DNA of 64,000 bases from Planctomycetota bacterium (GTDB taxonomy: Bacteria; Planctomycetota; UBA1135). Below the pieces are notes generated by a model. It searched no databases and was not told the origin of the DNA. It saw nothing but the letters and a program-made list of their open reading frames with translations. The stretch covers positions 124,001-188,000 of the forward strand of contig JAAESM010000027.1 of assembly GCA_024229395.1 (NCBI GenBank), given 5' to 3'. Below, one piece after another: positions 17,284-25,912 of the stretch. Both the position numbers and the translations under genes were made by a program. Every line of letters starts with the position of its first letter. Position 1 is the first letter of the stretch.

Positions 17284-18062
17284 GCACTGGCTTACGTCTT
17301 GAAGACGTAGTGGTTCACCTCGGCGGGACGCCAGTCCTGCGCGGGGTGAACCTAGAGGTAAGTTGTGGGGAACGCGTTGCCTTGCTCGGGCCAAGTGGTG
17401 CCGGCAAGACCACCCTTCTGCGCGTCATCAATGGCGTGATCGTGCCTCGCAGTGGCAGTGTCGAAGTCCAAGACACGAACCTGCGCAAACTCGATCAAGG
17501 CGCGTTACGCCAGCTACGTTCGCGCATTGGATTCGTGCATCAGGATCATTCCTTGGTCGCCAATCTGCGCGTTCTGCATAACGTGGTCGCCGGGCGTCTC
17601 GGCCAACGCAGTTTCTGGTCATCGTTGCGCGATATCGTGCGCACATCCAAAGCCGATTTGCTCGAGGTGCATCGCATCCTGGAACGCGTCGGCATCGGCG
17701 ACAAGCTTTATCAACGCACCGATTCCTTATCCGGTGGTCAGCAACAACGCGTTGCCTTGGCACGTGCACTATTCCAACAGCCGAAGATGCTGTTGGCCGA
17801 TGAGCCGGTCGCTTCGGTCGATCCCACGCGTTCACGCGATTTGTTGAACTTGATGACCGAGCTCGCCGCCGAGGAGGGTTGGACCTTGGTGGTTTCGATC
17901 CACGATCTTGAGTTGGCACGCGAGTTCTTCCCGCGCGTGGTGGGCCTGCGTAACGGCGAGGTCTATTTCGATGGCCCCGCAGAGGACCTCACCCCGCAGA
18001 TGGTCACCGAGCTCTACAGCATGGACAGCACTAGCAGTACGGGCGGGGAGCAGGATGGCTAA
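17280..18062 (+). CDS. phnC: phosphonate-type ABC transporter ATPase
   Basis: A 260-residue ABC ATPase with Walker A GPSGAGKTT (37-45), Q-loop QDHSLV (88-93), signature SLSGGQQQR (149-157), Walker B LLADEP (171-176) and switch His in SIHDLELA. The GRLGQRSFWSSL insertion is typical of PhnC. The start is TTG at 17280, overlapping the upstream stop (TTGA), a common coupling arrangement. The gene overlaps the first permease gene by eight bases. It energises import of the ligand bound by the PhnD-like lipoprotein. Confidence 0.93.
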   Translation: MSTGLRLEDVVVHLGGTPVLRGVNLEVSCGERVALLGPSGAGKTTLLRVINGVIVPRSGSVEVQDTNLRKLDQGALRQLRSRIGFVHQDHSLVANLRVLHNVVAGRLGQRSFWSSLRDIVRTSKADLLEVHRILERVGIGDKLYQRTDSLSGGQQQRVALARALFQQPKMLLADEPVASVDPTRSRDLLNLMTELAAEEGWTLVVSIHDLELAREFFPRVVGLRNGEVYFDGPAEDLTPQMVTELYSMDSTSSTGGEQDG

Positions 18063-18903
18063 GCCTCTGCCACTTGCGCCGCGCTTACCGACCCGCCGCG
18101 TGCGCATCTTGACTGGCATCTTCCTGGCTGCGGTCATCGCCTTCTTCGGCCTCGGCCTAAGCCTTGGCGAGTTGATCCCGCGCGACAGTGGCTTCCAACT
18201 TGTCCTTGAGTTCTTCAGCGCGTCGGTGCAACCGGCCTTCACCTATCAGAACAGCGAAGGCCTTCCTAGCGATATCAGCCCCTTCCTGTTCAAGGTCGGC
18301 CGTGGATTATGGACCACCCTGACCTACGCCGTTGCAGCCATGAGCTTGTCGTTGATTGGCGGCATGGTGCTCGGCCTCTTTGCCAGCGCCAGCTTCTGGG
18401 AGCGACGCCATCCCGCATGGGCCACTTTCCGTTGGACGGTGCGCGTCTTGATCGCCGCCATGCGTTCGGTGCACGAGTTGTTGCTGGCTTTGGTGTTCCT
18501 AGCCACCCTCGGCATCACACCTGGAGCCGCCGTACTCGCCATTGCCATCCCTTATTCCGGCACCTTGGCCAAGGTGTTCTCGGAGATGCTCGATGAAAGC
18601 CCGCGCGAAGCCGCCGACGCCCTCAGTTATCTCGGCGCCAAACCTCTGCAGGTCTTCTTGATAGGTCGCTTTCCGCGCGCCTTGCCGGACATCGCCGCCT
18701 ATTCCTTCTACCGCTTGGAATGCGCCGTGCGGTCCTCGGCGGTCATGGGTTTCTTCGGTTTCACCACCATCGGCCTGTACTTGCGCCAGTCCTTCGAGAA
18801 CCTGCACTACCGTGAGGTCTGGACTTACCTCTATGCCTTGATCGTGGTAGTCCTGATCCTCGAAGTCTGGAGTGCACACTTGCGTAGGAGGTTCGTGGCA
18901 TGA
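18055..18903 (+). CDS. phnE: PhnE-like ABC transporter permease 1
   Basis: A 282-residue membrane protein with about six hydrophobic segments. The ATG at 18055 overlaps the end of the ATPase gene by eight bases. The coupling (EAA) loop that contacts the ATPase is visible as ESPREAADALSYLGAKPLQVFLIGRFP, followed by YRLECAVRSSAVMGFFG, characteristic of PhnE. The open frame reaches back to 17908, but that extension is out-of-frame shadow of phnC. Together with the second permease it forms a heteromeric channel. Confidence 0.9.
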   Translation: MAKPLPLAPRLPTRRVRILTGIFLAAVIAFFGLGLSLGELIPRDSGFQLVLEFFSASVQPAFTYQNSEGLPSDISPFLFKVGRGLWTTLTYAVAAMSLSLIGGMVLGLFASASFWERRHPAWATFRWTVRVLIAAMRSVHELLLALVFLATLGITPGAAVLAIAIPYSGTLAKVFSEMLDESPREAADALSYLGAKPLQVFLIGRFPRALPDIAAYSFYRLECAVRSSAVMGFFGFTTIGLYLRQSFENLHYREVWTYLYALIVVVLILEVWSAHLRRRFVA

Positions 18904-19820
18904 GCGATCGTCTTGCTCAAGTGGAAGCGTTACGCAAGTCGCGTCCACGTAGCCGCCTGATCCGTTGGTCAGCCATGCTCGCGGTCGTGTGCTCTGTCTT
19001 AGTTTGGCTCACTTCCGATATCAGCTTGGCCGACATGTTCAGCACCAAGCGATTGGGTCATCTCGATCGTTTCATCACCAACGACATGTTGCCCGCAAAG
19101 TTGCGTGGCGACGCCTTCACCTGGGGTGGCCTTGGTGATTGGTGTGGAGAGCAGTTCCAACTCAACGGCGCCCGCGCCATGCTCGCCACCTTGTGCATCT
19201 CTGTTCTGGCGATCGTGTTGGCGGCAGTCGCCGGCGCCATGCTTGGTGCCTTTGGTGCGCGCAACCTGATGTCGGCGCACCCATTCCTGCCGCACGCAAC
19301 TGTGGGGCATGGCGATTGCAGTCACTGGTTGGATCGCGTCGCGCAGTTCACGCGCCTCATCTGCATCCTGTTGCGCGCAGTGCCCGAATACATTTGGGCT
19401 TATCTGTTGTTAGCCATGCTTGGTACCAGTGCTTGGCCCGCAGTCTTGGCGCTAGCGATTCACAACGCCGGAATCCTCGGCCGCCTTGCCGGCGAGACCA
19501 TCGAGAACTTGCCGTCGCAACCCTTGCGCGCCTTATCCATGGCCGGCGGTACGCGCAGAGATGTAGCGGTGGTGGGGGTCTTCCCGATGGCACTCGGGCG
19601 CTACCTGCTGTATTTCTTCTATCGCTTCGAGACCTGCGTGCGTGAGGCCACCGTGCTTGGCATGTTGGGCGTGGTGTCGTTGGGCTACTACGTGATCGAG
19701 GCACGTGCTCACGGACAGTACAGCACCATGCTGTTCTTGATTTTCCTTGGCGGATTGTTGGTGATGCTCGCCGATATCGTTTCCGACGTCGCCCGTCGCT
19801 GGCTGCAGAAAGGCATCTAA
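18900..19820 (+). CDS. phnE: PhnE-like ABC transporter permease 2
   Basis: A 306-residue membrane protein starting in the ATGA overlap with permease 1. It has an N-terminal helix (about 22-40), a periplasmic segment of about 60 residues, then about five more helices. The EAA-type loop is ENLPSQPLRALSMAGGTRRDVAVVGVFPMA, followed by YRFETCVREATVLGMLG, the PhnE hallmark. Divergence from the first permease implies an old duplication. The VOC protein gene follows 39 bases later on the same strand. Confidence 0.9.
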   Translation: MSDRLAQVEALRKSRPRSRLIRWSAMLAVVCSVLVWLTSDISLADMFSTKRLGHLDRFITNDMLPAKLRGDAFTWGGLGDWCGEQFQLNGARAMLATLCISVLAIVLAAVAGAMLGAFGARNLMSAHPFLPHATVGHGDCSHWLDRVAQFTRLICILLRAVPEYIWAYLLLAMLGTSAWPAVLALAIHNAGILGRLAGETIENLPSQPLRALSMAGGTRRDVAVVGVFPMALGRYLLYFFYRFETCVREATVLGMLGVVSLGYYVIEARAHGQYSTMLFLIFLGGLLVMLADIVSDVARRWLQKGI

Positions 19821-19859
19821 ACAGTCGGATTCCAGCCGCGCGTGTAGAATCCTCGCGCC

Positions 19860-20264
19860 ATGGAACTCAAGTCCATCCGTTTTTGCGCCATCTCCCCGGA
19901 AGCCGATCAACTCGTGGAGTTCCTCGGTCTCGGCCTTGGCTTTCCCTGCGTTGCCAAGCCACTGAAGGACAGCGATCCTGATTCGCCTCAAGGTGGCATT
20001 TTTCATGCTGGTGACAGTTGGATCGAGATCTGGCCGGAAGGTGCAAACATGCCACAAGGTGTGATGCTGCAGGTCATCGTCGACGACGCCAATGAGTATG
20101 CGGAGCATGCCAAGAGCAATGGCATTGAGATGCGCGGCCCGATGCACGCCAATGGCGAGTGCATCTACTTCGCGCTCGCACCGGGTGGTCTCGCCATGAC
20201 CATCCAGTCTCCGATGACGGATGAGCAGAAGGAAGCTGCAGCGAATGCCGCGAAGTCAGAGTAG
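19860..20264 (+). CDS. VOC (glyoxalase/dioxygenase-fold) family protein
   Basis: A 134-residue protein with the beta-alpha-beta-beta-beta plan of VOC proteins: LKSIRFCAISPEADQLVEFLGLGLGF, then WIEIWPEGANMPQGVMLQVIVDDANEYAEHAKSNGIEMRG and IYFALAPGGLAMTIQSP. Two copies of the fold module, or a dimer, would normally form the metal site, and the usual His/Glu ligands are only partly evident. It could be a glyoxalase-like enzyme or a binding protein. It ends four bases before the SRPBCC-like gene, so the two are probably co-transcribed, possibly with the transporter. Confidence 0.72.
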   Translation: MELKSIRFCAISPEADQLVEFLGLGLGFPCVAKPLKDSDPDSPQGGIFHAGDSWIEIWPEGANMPQGVMLQVIVDDANEYAEHAKSNGIEMRGPMHANGECIYFALAPGGLAMTIQSPMTDEQKEAAANAAKSE

Positions 20265-20267
20265 AAG

Positions 20268-20747
20268 GTGAAGATTCAGAAACCTTCACGCATTCGCCAT
20301 AGCTACACGCAGAACATCATCGCGCCGCCGTCGGAAGTGTTTCCGTTGATGTGCCCGGTGCGTGAAGCCGATTGGGTTCCAGGATGGTCCGCTGGTTTGG
20401 TGCTCAGCGACAGTGGCGTTGCCGAGCATGACTGCATGTTCACCACCCCCGACGGCGACAGCGAAGCCATCTGGATCATCACGCGCCACGACGCGGAATC
20501 CTTTGAGACCGAGATGTACAAGGTGGCGCCTGGCAAAACCGTCGGCCATATCGAGATCAAGGTGCGCGCCGAAGGGGACACTGATTCCAAGGTCGAAATC
20601 GCCTATGCCTTTACTGCACTCAGTGAAGAGGGGGAGGCTTTCTTGGAGACCTTCACCCAAGCTTGGTTCGACTCCTTCATGCAAATGTGGCAGGCAGCGA
20701 TGAATCACTACTTGGCCACCGGTGAATGTGTTTCGGTGAAGGGCTGA
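20268..20747 (+). CDS. SRPBCC-fold protein
   Basis: A 159-residue protein starting at GTG, three bases after the VOC gene stop. SYTQNIIAPPSEVFPLMCPVREADWVPGW is the typical N-terminal strand and helix of START/SRPBCC (polyketide cyclase/AHSA1-like) proteins. TEMYKVAPGKTVGHIEIKVR, SKVEIAYAFTALSEEG and a long C-terminal helix complete the fold. These proteins bind hydrophobic ligands. No ligand can be inferred. A strong terminator follows. Confidence 0.72.
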   Translation: MKIQKPSRIRHSYTQNIIAPPSEVFPLMCPVREADWVPGWSAGLVLSDSGVAEHDCMFTTPDGDSEAIWIITRHDAESFETEMYKVAPGKTVGHIEIKVRAEGDTDSKVEIAYAFTALSEEGEAFLETFTQAWFDSFMQMWQAAMNHYLATGECVSVKG

Positions 20748-20764
20748 GCAATCCCCGAACGCAA

Positions 20765-20800
20765 CAGGGGCTGGACCGTCTTGCGACGATCCAGCCCCTG
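20765..20800. terminator. bidirectional rho-independent terminator
   Basis: CAGGGGCTGGA (20765-20775) pairs perfectly with TCCAGCCCCTG (20790-20800), an 11-bp GC-rich stem with a 14-base loop. It lies between the convergent SRPBCC-like and transketolase genes. The flanking T-runs are poor. Confidence 0.8.
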
Positions 20801-20820
20801 ATTCGTTTGGCGCGAGCGCC

Positions 20821-23163
20821 TTAAGCGTTGACGGCTTCCGGTGCGCTTGCGGCGGCGTAACGCTTGTCGCGATCGGCGACGAAACGGTTGATGCCTTCGA
20901 GCAAGTGCTTTGGATCGAGGTGTGCTTCTTCAAGAACTTCATCACCCGAGCCGCCGGTACGCCAACGGTTGTCCCAATCGGAACCCATTGCGTAGTCGAA
21001 GGAGGTGCGGTGCGAAGTCCACAGCCACATCATCTGGCGCGCGCCATTGGTGATGAAGGTACTGTTGAACCAATCTTCCTTGCTGACGATCGAGTCGCGG
21101 TAGGACTGATCCTGCAGCATGAACAGCTCGTGCGAAACAGCGGCAACAATCTTGATGTTTGGACCATCACCATCGAAGGCGCCGTCTTGCATCAGCTTGA
21201 CGACCGAAGCCGTGGAAGAGGTACCGCGCAAGAAGATGCAGCCATCCGCCGGGCGCGATGGATCGTAATCACGGATCAAGTAAGCACCCTTGGCGGCGTC
21301 CATGTAAGAAGCCATACCGAGCGCTTCGCGATCAGGGATCTCGACGTTCGGGCGCGTCGTGTGCAGTGCCACGATCGGTACATCTGCAGCCAAGGCAGCC
21401 ATCAAGCATGGGCCCACTTCGTTCGGCTCGTAGGGGTGCAGGTCCATGACCTGACCACGTGGGAAGAACTGTGTGATGCCCGGCGAGAAGATGCCGAAGT
21501 GTGTACGCGAATCTTCAGCAGTCTCTGGACCGGAGTGACCGGCGACCCAGATGACCTTGCCGTAACGCAACGGCGTATCTTGTGCAGCTTGCGAGAACAG
21601 ACGGAAAGGCCCGTACTTCAAGTAGCTGAAGGAACCGTAAGTGGAGCATGCGCCCCAGTAACCCACGTAGGTCTTCTCAGGAGTGGCCGACATGTTGGTG
21701 GCAGCCAGACCGGTCAGCAACGCAGCGTTACCGAACTCGGTGATTGCGGTCGGTAGCAACGAGCCATCGATGTTCTCGTTGCGCTCGTACCAACCGAAAC
21801 CCTTCTGATCGCCGGAGTCCTTGCAGAAGCCGGAGATGTTGGTGGAATCAGCCAAGTCAGCCGAACAAGCGACCACAACTGGGCGACCGTACTTGCGTCG
21901 GCCGATGGCGTTGAGGTGTGCGCCGATGACTGCCAAACCCTTACGGTTTGGAGCGCTAGCACCTGGCTTCTCGAACAACTCCGCAGGGATGGTGCTCGGG
22001 TCGGTGATCTCAGGATCAGCGTATGGATCCTCTTGGCAGAGGTTGAAGCCTTCGATCTCAGAAGGAACGCTGTCGCCGAGGGCAACCAGGCGATCCGCCA
22101 ACCAAGCGCAGAAGGTTTCATCATCCAACAAGGACATTACGGTCTGCAGGCCGGAAGCAGTCTGCGCGTGGAACTCGTCGTACTCTTCTGGCTTGCCTTG
22201 ACCGAAGCCATCGAAGTTGACGCCATACTTGTCGGCGAAGAACTTCTTGGTTGCCCAGTAGCCTTCCGAGTTTGGCTTATGTGCCGCACCGTGCGACGCA
22301 TAACCGGTGATGCCGTATCCGCGACCCTTCTCGGTCTTGAACCAGGTGCAGCGTGGCTCGTCGCCATCTGCGTAGACGTTCTCGAGCAGCACCTTGGTGA
22401 GCTCTGCATAGTCGGCGCCATTTTCAACACCGCGGGTGCGCCAGCCGTAGCTTTCGAACCACTCCTTAGGACCGCCGAACATCATCGCCGAGTACTTGCG
22501 TGGGTCGATGCCGTTGTCGTTCCAGTCGAGCAAGTAGTTCAAGTTGCCAAGACCAAGGCCCCAAGCAGTGTGCTTGGCTTCGTGGTGGCAACCGGCGGTG
22601 TGACCGCCTTCACCTTCGACTGCATAGACGCGGACTTCACCAGCACCGGCCTTCTTCAGCGCAAGTGCCATACCTGCGGCGACTGGGCCACCGTGACCGG
22701 AGGGACCAGTGTTGGCCGAGAAGATCATGGTCTTGCCTTCTGCTTCGGCGTGACCGGAGAGGCCGCCGGAGTGACGCAAGGTCAACAGGTCTTCCCAAAC
22801 CAGGGTGCGCTCTTCGCCACCGTAGACGGCGTACTTGTCATCGCCGGTCTTTGTGTACATGCGGCGCAGCGCCTCGTTGTAGACAGCGAGCATGCCGTAG
22901 ACCAACGGCGTGCAGTGGCCAGCAACCAGCACGAAGCGGTCACCGAAGGCCTTTTCGGGGCGTCGGATATCCCAACGCATTGCGCCAGATAAGGTCAGCG
23001 CAACCATCATTTGCACCTTCGAACGGGAACCACCTGGGTGACCGCTTTGGCGCAAGTTGAGCATCAGGTCGATGCATTGGTCGATCATGTCGCCACACTT
23101 TTCCCACTGAGGGAAGTCTGGCTGCAAGTCGTTGAATTGGGGAATGCTGCGGGACATGGCCAT
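20821..23163 (-). CDS. transketolase-family thiamine diphosphate enzyme
   Basis: A 780-residue protein, longer than typical transketolase (about 650-680). The N-terminal thiamine-diphosphate domain has LNLRQSGHPGGSRSKVQ, VLVAGHCTPLVYGML, TGPSGHGGPVAAGMALA and VEGEGGHTAGCHHEAKHTAWGLGLGNLNYLLDWNDNGI, where the usual GDG of the TPP motif reads GEG. The pyrimidine domain follows from about 410 (VVVACSADLADSTN; YVGYWGACSTYGSFSYLKYGPFRLFSQAAQ), then a C-terminal domain (FLRGTSSTASVV; IKIVAAVSHELFMLQDQSYRDSI). Either ATG at the start (residue 1 or 3) is possible. It may be a pentose-phosphate transketolase or a divergent relative. Its promoter would lie in the 176-base gap shared with the secreted-protein gene. 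Confidence 0.85.
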   Translation of the reverse strand: MAMSRSIPQFNDLQPDFPQWEKCGDMIDQCIDLMLNLRQSGHPGGSRSKVQMMVALTLSGAMRWDIRRPEKAFGDRFVLVAGHCTPLVYGMLAVYNEALRRMYTKTGDDKYAVYGGEERTLVWEDLLTLRHSGGLSGHAEAEGKTMIFSANTGPSGHGGPVAAGMALALKKAGAGEVRVYAVEGEGGHTAGCHHEAKHTAWGLGLGNLNYLLDWNDNGIDPRKYSAMMFGGPKEWFESYGWRTRGVENGADYAELTKVLLENVYADGDEPRCTWFKTEKGRGYGITGYASHGAAHKPNSEGYWATKKFFADKYGVNFDGFGQGKPEEYDEFHAQTASGLQTVMSLLDDETFCAWLADRLVALGDSVPSEIEGFNLCQEDPYADPEITDPSTIPAELFEKPGASAPNRKGLAVIGAHLNAIGRRKYGRPVVVACSADLADSTNISGFCKDSGDQKGFGWYERNENIDGSLLPTAITEFGNAALLTGLAATNMSATPEKTYVGYWGACSTYGSFSYLKYGPFRLFSQAAQDTPLRYGKVIWVAGHSGPETAEDSRTHFGIFSPGITQFFPRGQVMDLHPYEPNEVGPCLMAALAADVPIVALHTTRPNVEIPDREALGMASYMDAAKGAYLIRDYDPSRPADGCIFLRGTSSTASVVKLMQDGAFDGDGPNIKIVAAVSHELFMLQDQSYRDSIVSKEDWFNSTFITNGARQMMWLWTSHRTSFDYAMGSDWDNRWRTGGSGDEVLEEAHLDPKHLLEGINRFVADRDKRYAAASAPEAVNA

Positions 23164-23339
23164 ATTCTAGCCTTGTCCTGCCAAGCCGAATAGCTGTTAG
23201 AGGCTGCCAATACGCACACAATCGTCCGGGATACAGAATGCCGATTCCCTTCAACCCCGAGGGTTCCCGAGATTGCCTATCAATAAGGAATTCTTGCCAC
23301 TATACGAATTCGGATTAGGCTGGACGGATTACCCCTGTC

Positions 23340-23957
23340 ATGAAATCCGCCTCCCTCAAGTTCGCGTTGACCCTCGCGATTCTGCCTTTTGTTGCCGCTC
23401 CAACCGTTACAGCCCAGCAGGCGCTCCTGGATCAGCAGCCATCCCAGTTGTTCAGCCTCAGCGCTGACTTCGGCTTCGAATCTCTGGCGGATAACTTCGT
23501 CATCCCAGGCCCCGACGATGTCTCAGTAATCGAGTTCTCGATCTGGGGAACATGGGCCACCACTGGACAATCCACGAACGACAGCTTTGATGTCTACATT
23601 CATCACAACACCGCTGGCCCCACTGGCGACGTTCCTGGCGCACTCGTCACCACCATCCTTGGCTTGACTCCGACCGTCTGGTCCACTGGCAACAGCTTGC
23701 CGACCTTTGTCGGTTCCTTGCCCGAGTACAAGCTCGAGTTCACGCTGCCATCGGCGGCCACGCTCACGCCCGGTACCTACTGGCTTCAGCTCTACAGCAC
23801 CGGCTCTTCCGGAACCGCCGAAGAGTTCATCTGGGAAATGGCGCCGCAGGACCTGATCAACGGCGCGCAATGCATGGCCTGGTCGCTTGAGACTCCAGAC
23901 ATCACCTGGTGGCCGTGCACGCCGTTCCCGGAAACCAATATGGCGCTTCTTGTTTGA
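23340..23957 (+). CDS. secreted protein of unknown function
   Basis: A 205-residue protein with a Sec signal peptide (MKSASLKFALTLAILPFVAAPTVTAQQ, cleavage near AQQ) and a mature part rich in Gly, Thr, Ser and aromatic residues. ALTLTPGTYWLQLYSTG-type strands recall planctomycete surface proteins with a beta-sandwich. The last residues (ETNMALLV) overlap antisense glycosyltransferase relic sequence, so its natural C-terminus may have been lost or re-formed at a recombination junction near 23945. The family is not recognised. Confidence 0.6.
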   Translation: MKSASLKFALTLAILPFVAAPTVTAQQALLDQQPSQLFSLSADFGFESLADNFVIPGPDDVSVIEFSIWGTWATTGQSTNDSFDVYIHHNTAGPTGDVPGALVTTILGLTPTVWSTGNSLPTFVGSLPEYKLEFTLPSAATLTPGTYWLQLYSTGSSGTAEEFIWEMAPQDLINGAQCMAWSLETPDITWWPCTPFPETNMALLV

Positions 23958-24427
23958 CCAGCACGGCATCGGGGTGCTTGCGATCGCCGAGCGTTGTCAT
24001 CCAGGAAGGGCTGCAGGAGTAGGCCGAACTGTCCTAGGTGGACCGAGTTGCCGGCGTCGGTGTAGTTCACGGCATCGACATCACTCGCCAGTGCGGCTTC
24101 ACAACCTTGGATGATGGCACCGGCTTTGCGCGAATCATCGGCCGACGCCAACTCCTTCAAGGCACCTTCGCTAGCCGGCAGTGCATCTTGCAGACGAAGA
24201 ATATGGACTTGCGCGGCGAGTGGGTGAGCGGCGGCGATTTCTTGCGCGATCTTGGCACTGCCGTGAGGGCAACCATCATCCACCGCATAGAGCTGCCATT
24301 GCACCGGCGTGTCGGCACAGATCCATTGCAGCTGATCAAGCTTGGTGCGCAAGGAATCCTCGCCGTGCGGGTTGTCGGCACTTTGCGGCAGCAAGCGATG
24401 ATGCTCGCCCCACATCGCGAAGATCAC
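23946..24427 (-). pseudogene. glycosyltransferase family 2-like relic
   Basis: The minus frame from GTG 24427 reads VIFAMWGEHHRLLPQ, then YAVDDGCPHGSAKIAQEI (a GT-A nucleotide-sugar segment with the DD motif) and VNYTDAGNSVHLGQFGLLLQPFLDD. This is the N-terminal half of a GT2-type enzyme. Near 23990 the frame breaks, and the continuation LGDRKHPDAVLVKQEAPYW is found in another frame until about 23946, where it meets the end of the convergent secreted-protein gene. There is no upstream start beyond a TGA at about 24447, and the C-terminal half is absent. It is a decayed fragment. Confidence 0.65.
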
Positions 24428-24432
24428 CGCGA

Positions 24433-24597
24433 TGCGCGCTCGCGATCAACGATGCCAACAAACGCATGGAGGTCGAAGGTCGGCAACCTGAGGTGCTGTC
24501 CTCGATGATGTGGGTCTTGGCCGCGATCGTCGGCGGAATGCTAACGCTAGCGCTCTATTGGGGCATGCATTTCTCCACCCTTAGACGTTCGGCTTGA
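24433..24597 (+). pseudogene. fragment of a membrane protein C-terminus
   Basis: On the plus strand, after the glycosyltransferase relic ends, about 54 codons read LAINDANKRMEVEGRQPEVLSS and one membrane segment MMWVLAAIVGGMLTLALYWGMHF, ending at TGA 24595-24597. This overlaps the end of the UDP-glucose dehydrogenase gene by 17 bases. The frame upstream is only antisense shadow of the relic, so no start is credible. It looks like the tail of a lost gene. No family is recognised. Confidence 0.35.
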
Positions 24598-25912
24598 CCG
24601 CCGCCTTCACAGGTGGAATGCCAACGCCGTAACGTTCAAAGCCATGTTGCTCCATGAGCTTCGGCGGATAGATGTTGCGGCCATCCAGGATCAGGCGGCG
24701 CGTCATCAGTCCAGCCATGCGTTCGAAGTCAGGGCGACGGTACTCGTTCCATTCGGTGCACAGAATCAGCGCGCTGGCGCCTTCGATGACCTTGTATTGG
24801 TCATCCAAGAACTCGACCTCATCGCCGATCTCTTCGCGCGCGTTCTCGACGGCTTCCGGATCGCAAGCGCGCACCTTGGCGCCGCGAGCGAGTAGTCCCT
24901 TAGCCAACGTGATTGCCGGAGCTTCACGCATGTCATCCGTGCGTGGCTTGAATGCCAGGCCCCAAAGGCCCACGGTGAGGCCGGTGAGATCCTCACCGAA
25001 CAGCTCGTCCATGCGCTCCAAGAACAGCTTCTTCATGTTGGCGTTGACACTCTCGACCGCTTCCAGAATCTGGAACTCGTAGCCGTAGTCTTTCGCCGTG
25101 TGCATGATGGCTTTGACATCTTTCGGGAAGCATGAACCGCCATATCCAATGCCGGAGTAAAGGAATGGTTTGCCGATGCGCGAATCACTGCCGATCCCTT
25201 GGCGCACCATGTTCACATCGGCGCCAACTGCATCGCAGATGTTGGCGATCTCGTTCATGAAGGAGATGCGCGTGGCCAGCATTGCGTTACTAGCGTACTT
25301 GGTCATCTCGGCCGACAGCGGATCCATGTTGTAGATCGGTGCGCCATTACGCACGAATGGCTTGTAGAGATCGTTCATGATCTCAAAATCATCTTCGTTC
25401 TCGGCACCGATCACGACTCGGTCCGGCTTCAAGAAGTCTTCGATTGCAGCACCTTCCTTGAGGAACTCAGGGTTGGAGCAGACCGACATCACATGCTCAC
25501 TTTCTGCTTGAGCAAGTTCCTTCACGCGTGCAGCCGTTCCGACAGGCACGGTGGACTTATCCACGATCAACTTGGGACCATTGGCATTGCGGCCGATGTC
25601 GGCGGCAACCTTATAGACTGCGGTCAAATCCGCAGCTCCGTCATCGCCGGAAGGCGTACCAACGGCAATGAAGACCACGCGGGCATCACCGACAGCCTTC
25701 TGCAGGTCGGTAGTGAAGAACAGGCGGTCATGGCGAACGTTGGAAAGCACCAACTCCGACAGCCCCGGCTCATAAATCGGGATCAAGCCTTCTTGAAGGC
25801 GTGCGATCTTCTCTGCGTCGATGTCGACACAGGTGACGGTGTTACCCATTTCAGCGAAACAGGTGCCAGCAACGAGGCCGACATAACCGGTACCAACGAT
25901 GGCAATTTTCAT
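24581..25912 (-). CDS. ugd: UDP-glucose 6-dehydrogenase
   Basis: A 443-residue protein of normal family length. The N-terminal Rossmann domain starts MKIAIVGTGYVGLVAGTCFAEMGN (GxGxxG). The middle contains the catalytic-cysteine motif GIGYGGSCFPKDVKA, and the C-terminal UDP-binding domain contains GLWGLAFKPRTDDMREAPA. It oxidises UDP-glucose to UDP-glucuronate with two NAD+ in the cytoplasm. Its ATG overlaps the stop of the upstream sulfatase-like gene by four bases, so it belongs to the envelope-polysaccharide unit that runs leftward from about 29.9 kb. Confidence 0.96.
   Translation of the reverse strand: MKIAIVGTGYVGLVAGTCFAEMGNTVTCVDIDAEKIARLQEGLIPIYEPGLSELVLSNVRHDRLFFTTDLQKAVGDARVVFIAVGTPSGDDGAADLTAVYKVAADIGRNANGPKLIVDKSTVPVGTAARVKELAQAESEHVMSVCSNPEFLKEGAAIEDFLKPDRVVIGAENEDDFEIMNDLYKPFVRNGAPIYNMDPLSAEMTKYASNAMLATRISFMNEIANICDAVGADVNMVRQGIGSDSRIGKPFLYSGIGYGGSCFPKDVKAIMHTAKDYGYEFQILEAVESVNANMKKLFLERMDELFGEDLTGLTVGLWGLAFKPRTDDMREAPAITLAKGLLARGAKVRACDPEAVENAREEIGDEVEFLDDQYKVIEGASALILCTEWNEYRRPDFERMAGLMTRRLILDGRNIYPPKLMEQHGFERYGVGIPPVKAAVKPNV

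Noticed and set aside
21916-22992. 358-codon plus-strand open frame
   Set aside because: It lies wholly antisense to the transketolase gene. Long shadows are expected at this GC content.
24181-24432. N-terminal part of a plus-strand frame ending at 24597
   Set aside because: It is antisense to the glycosyltransferase relic. Only the last ~54 codons look like protein.
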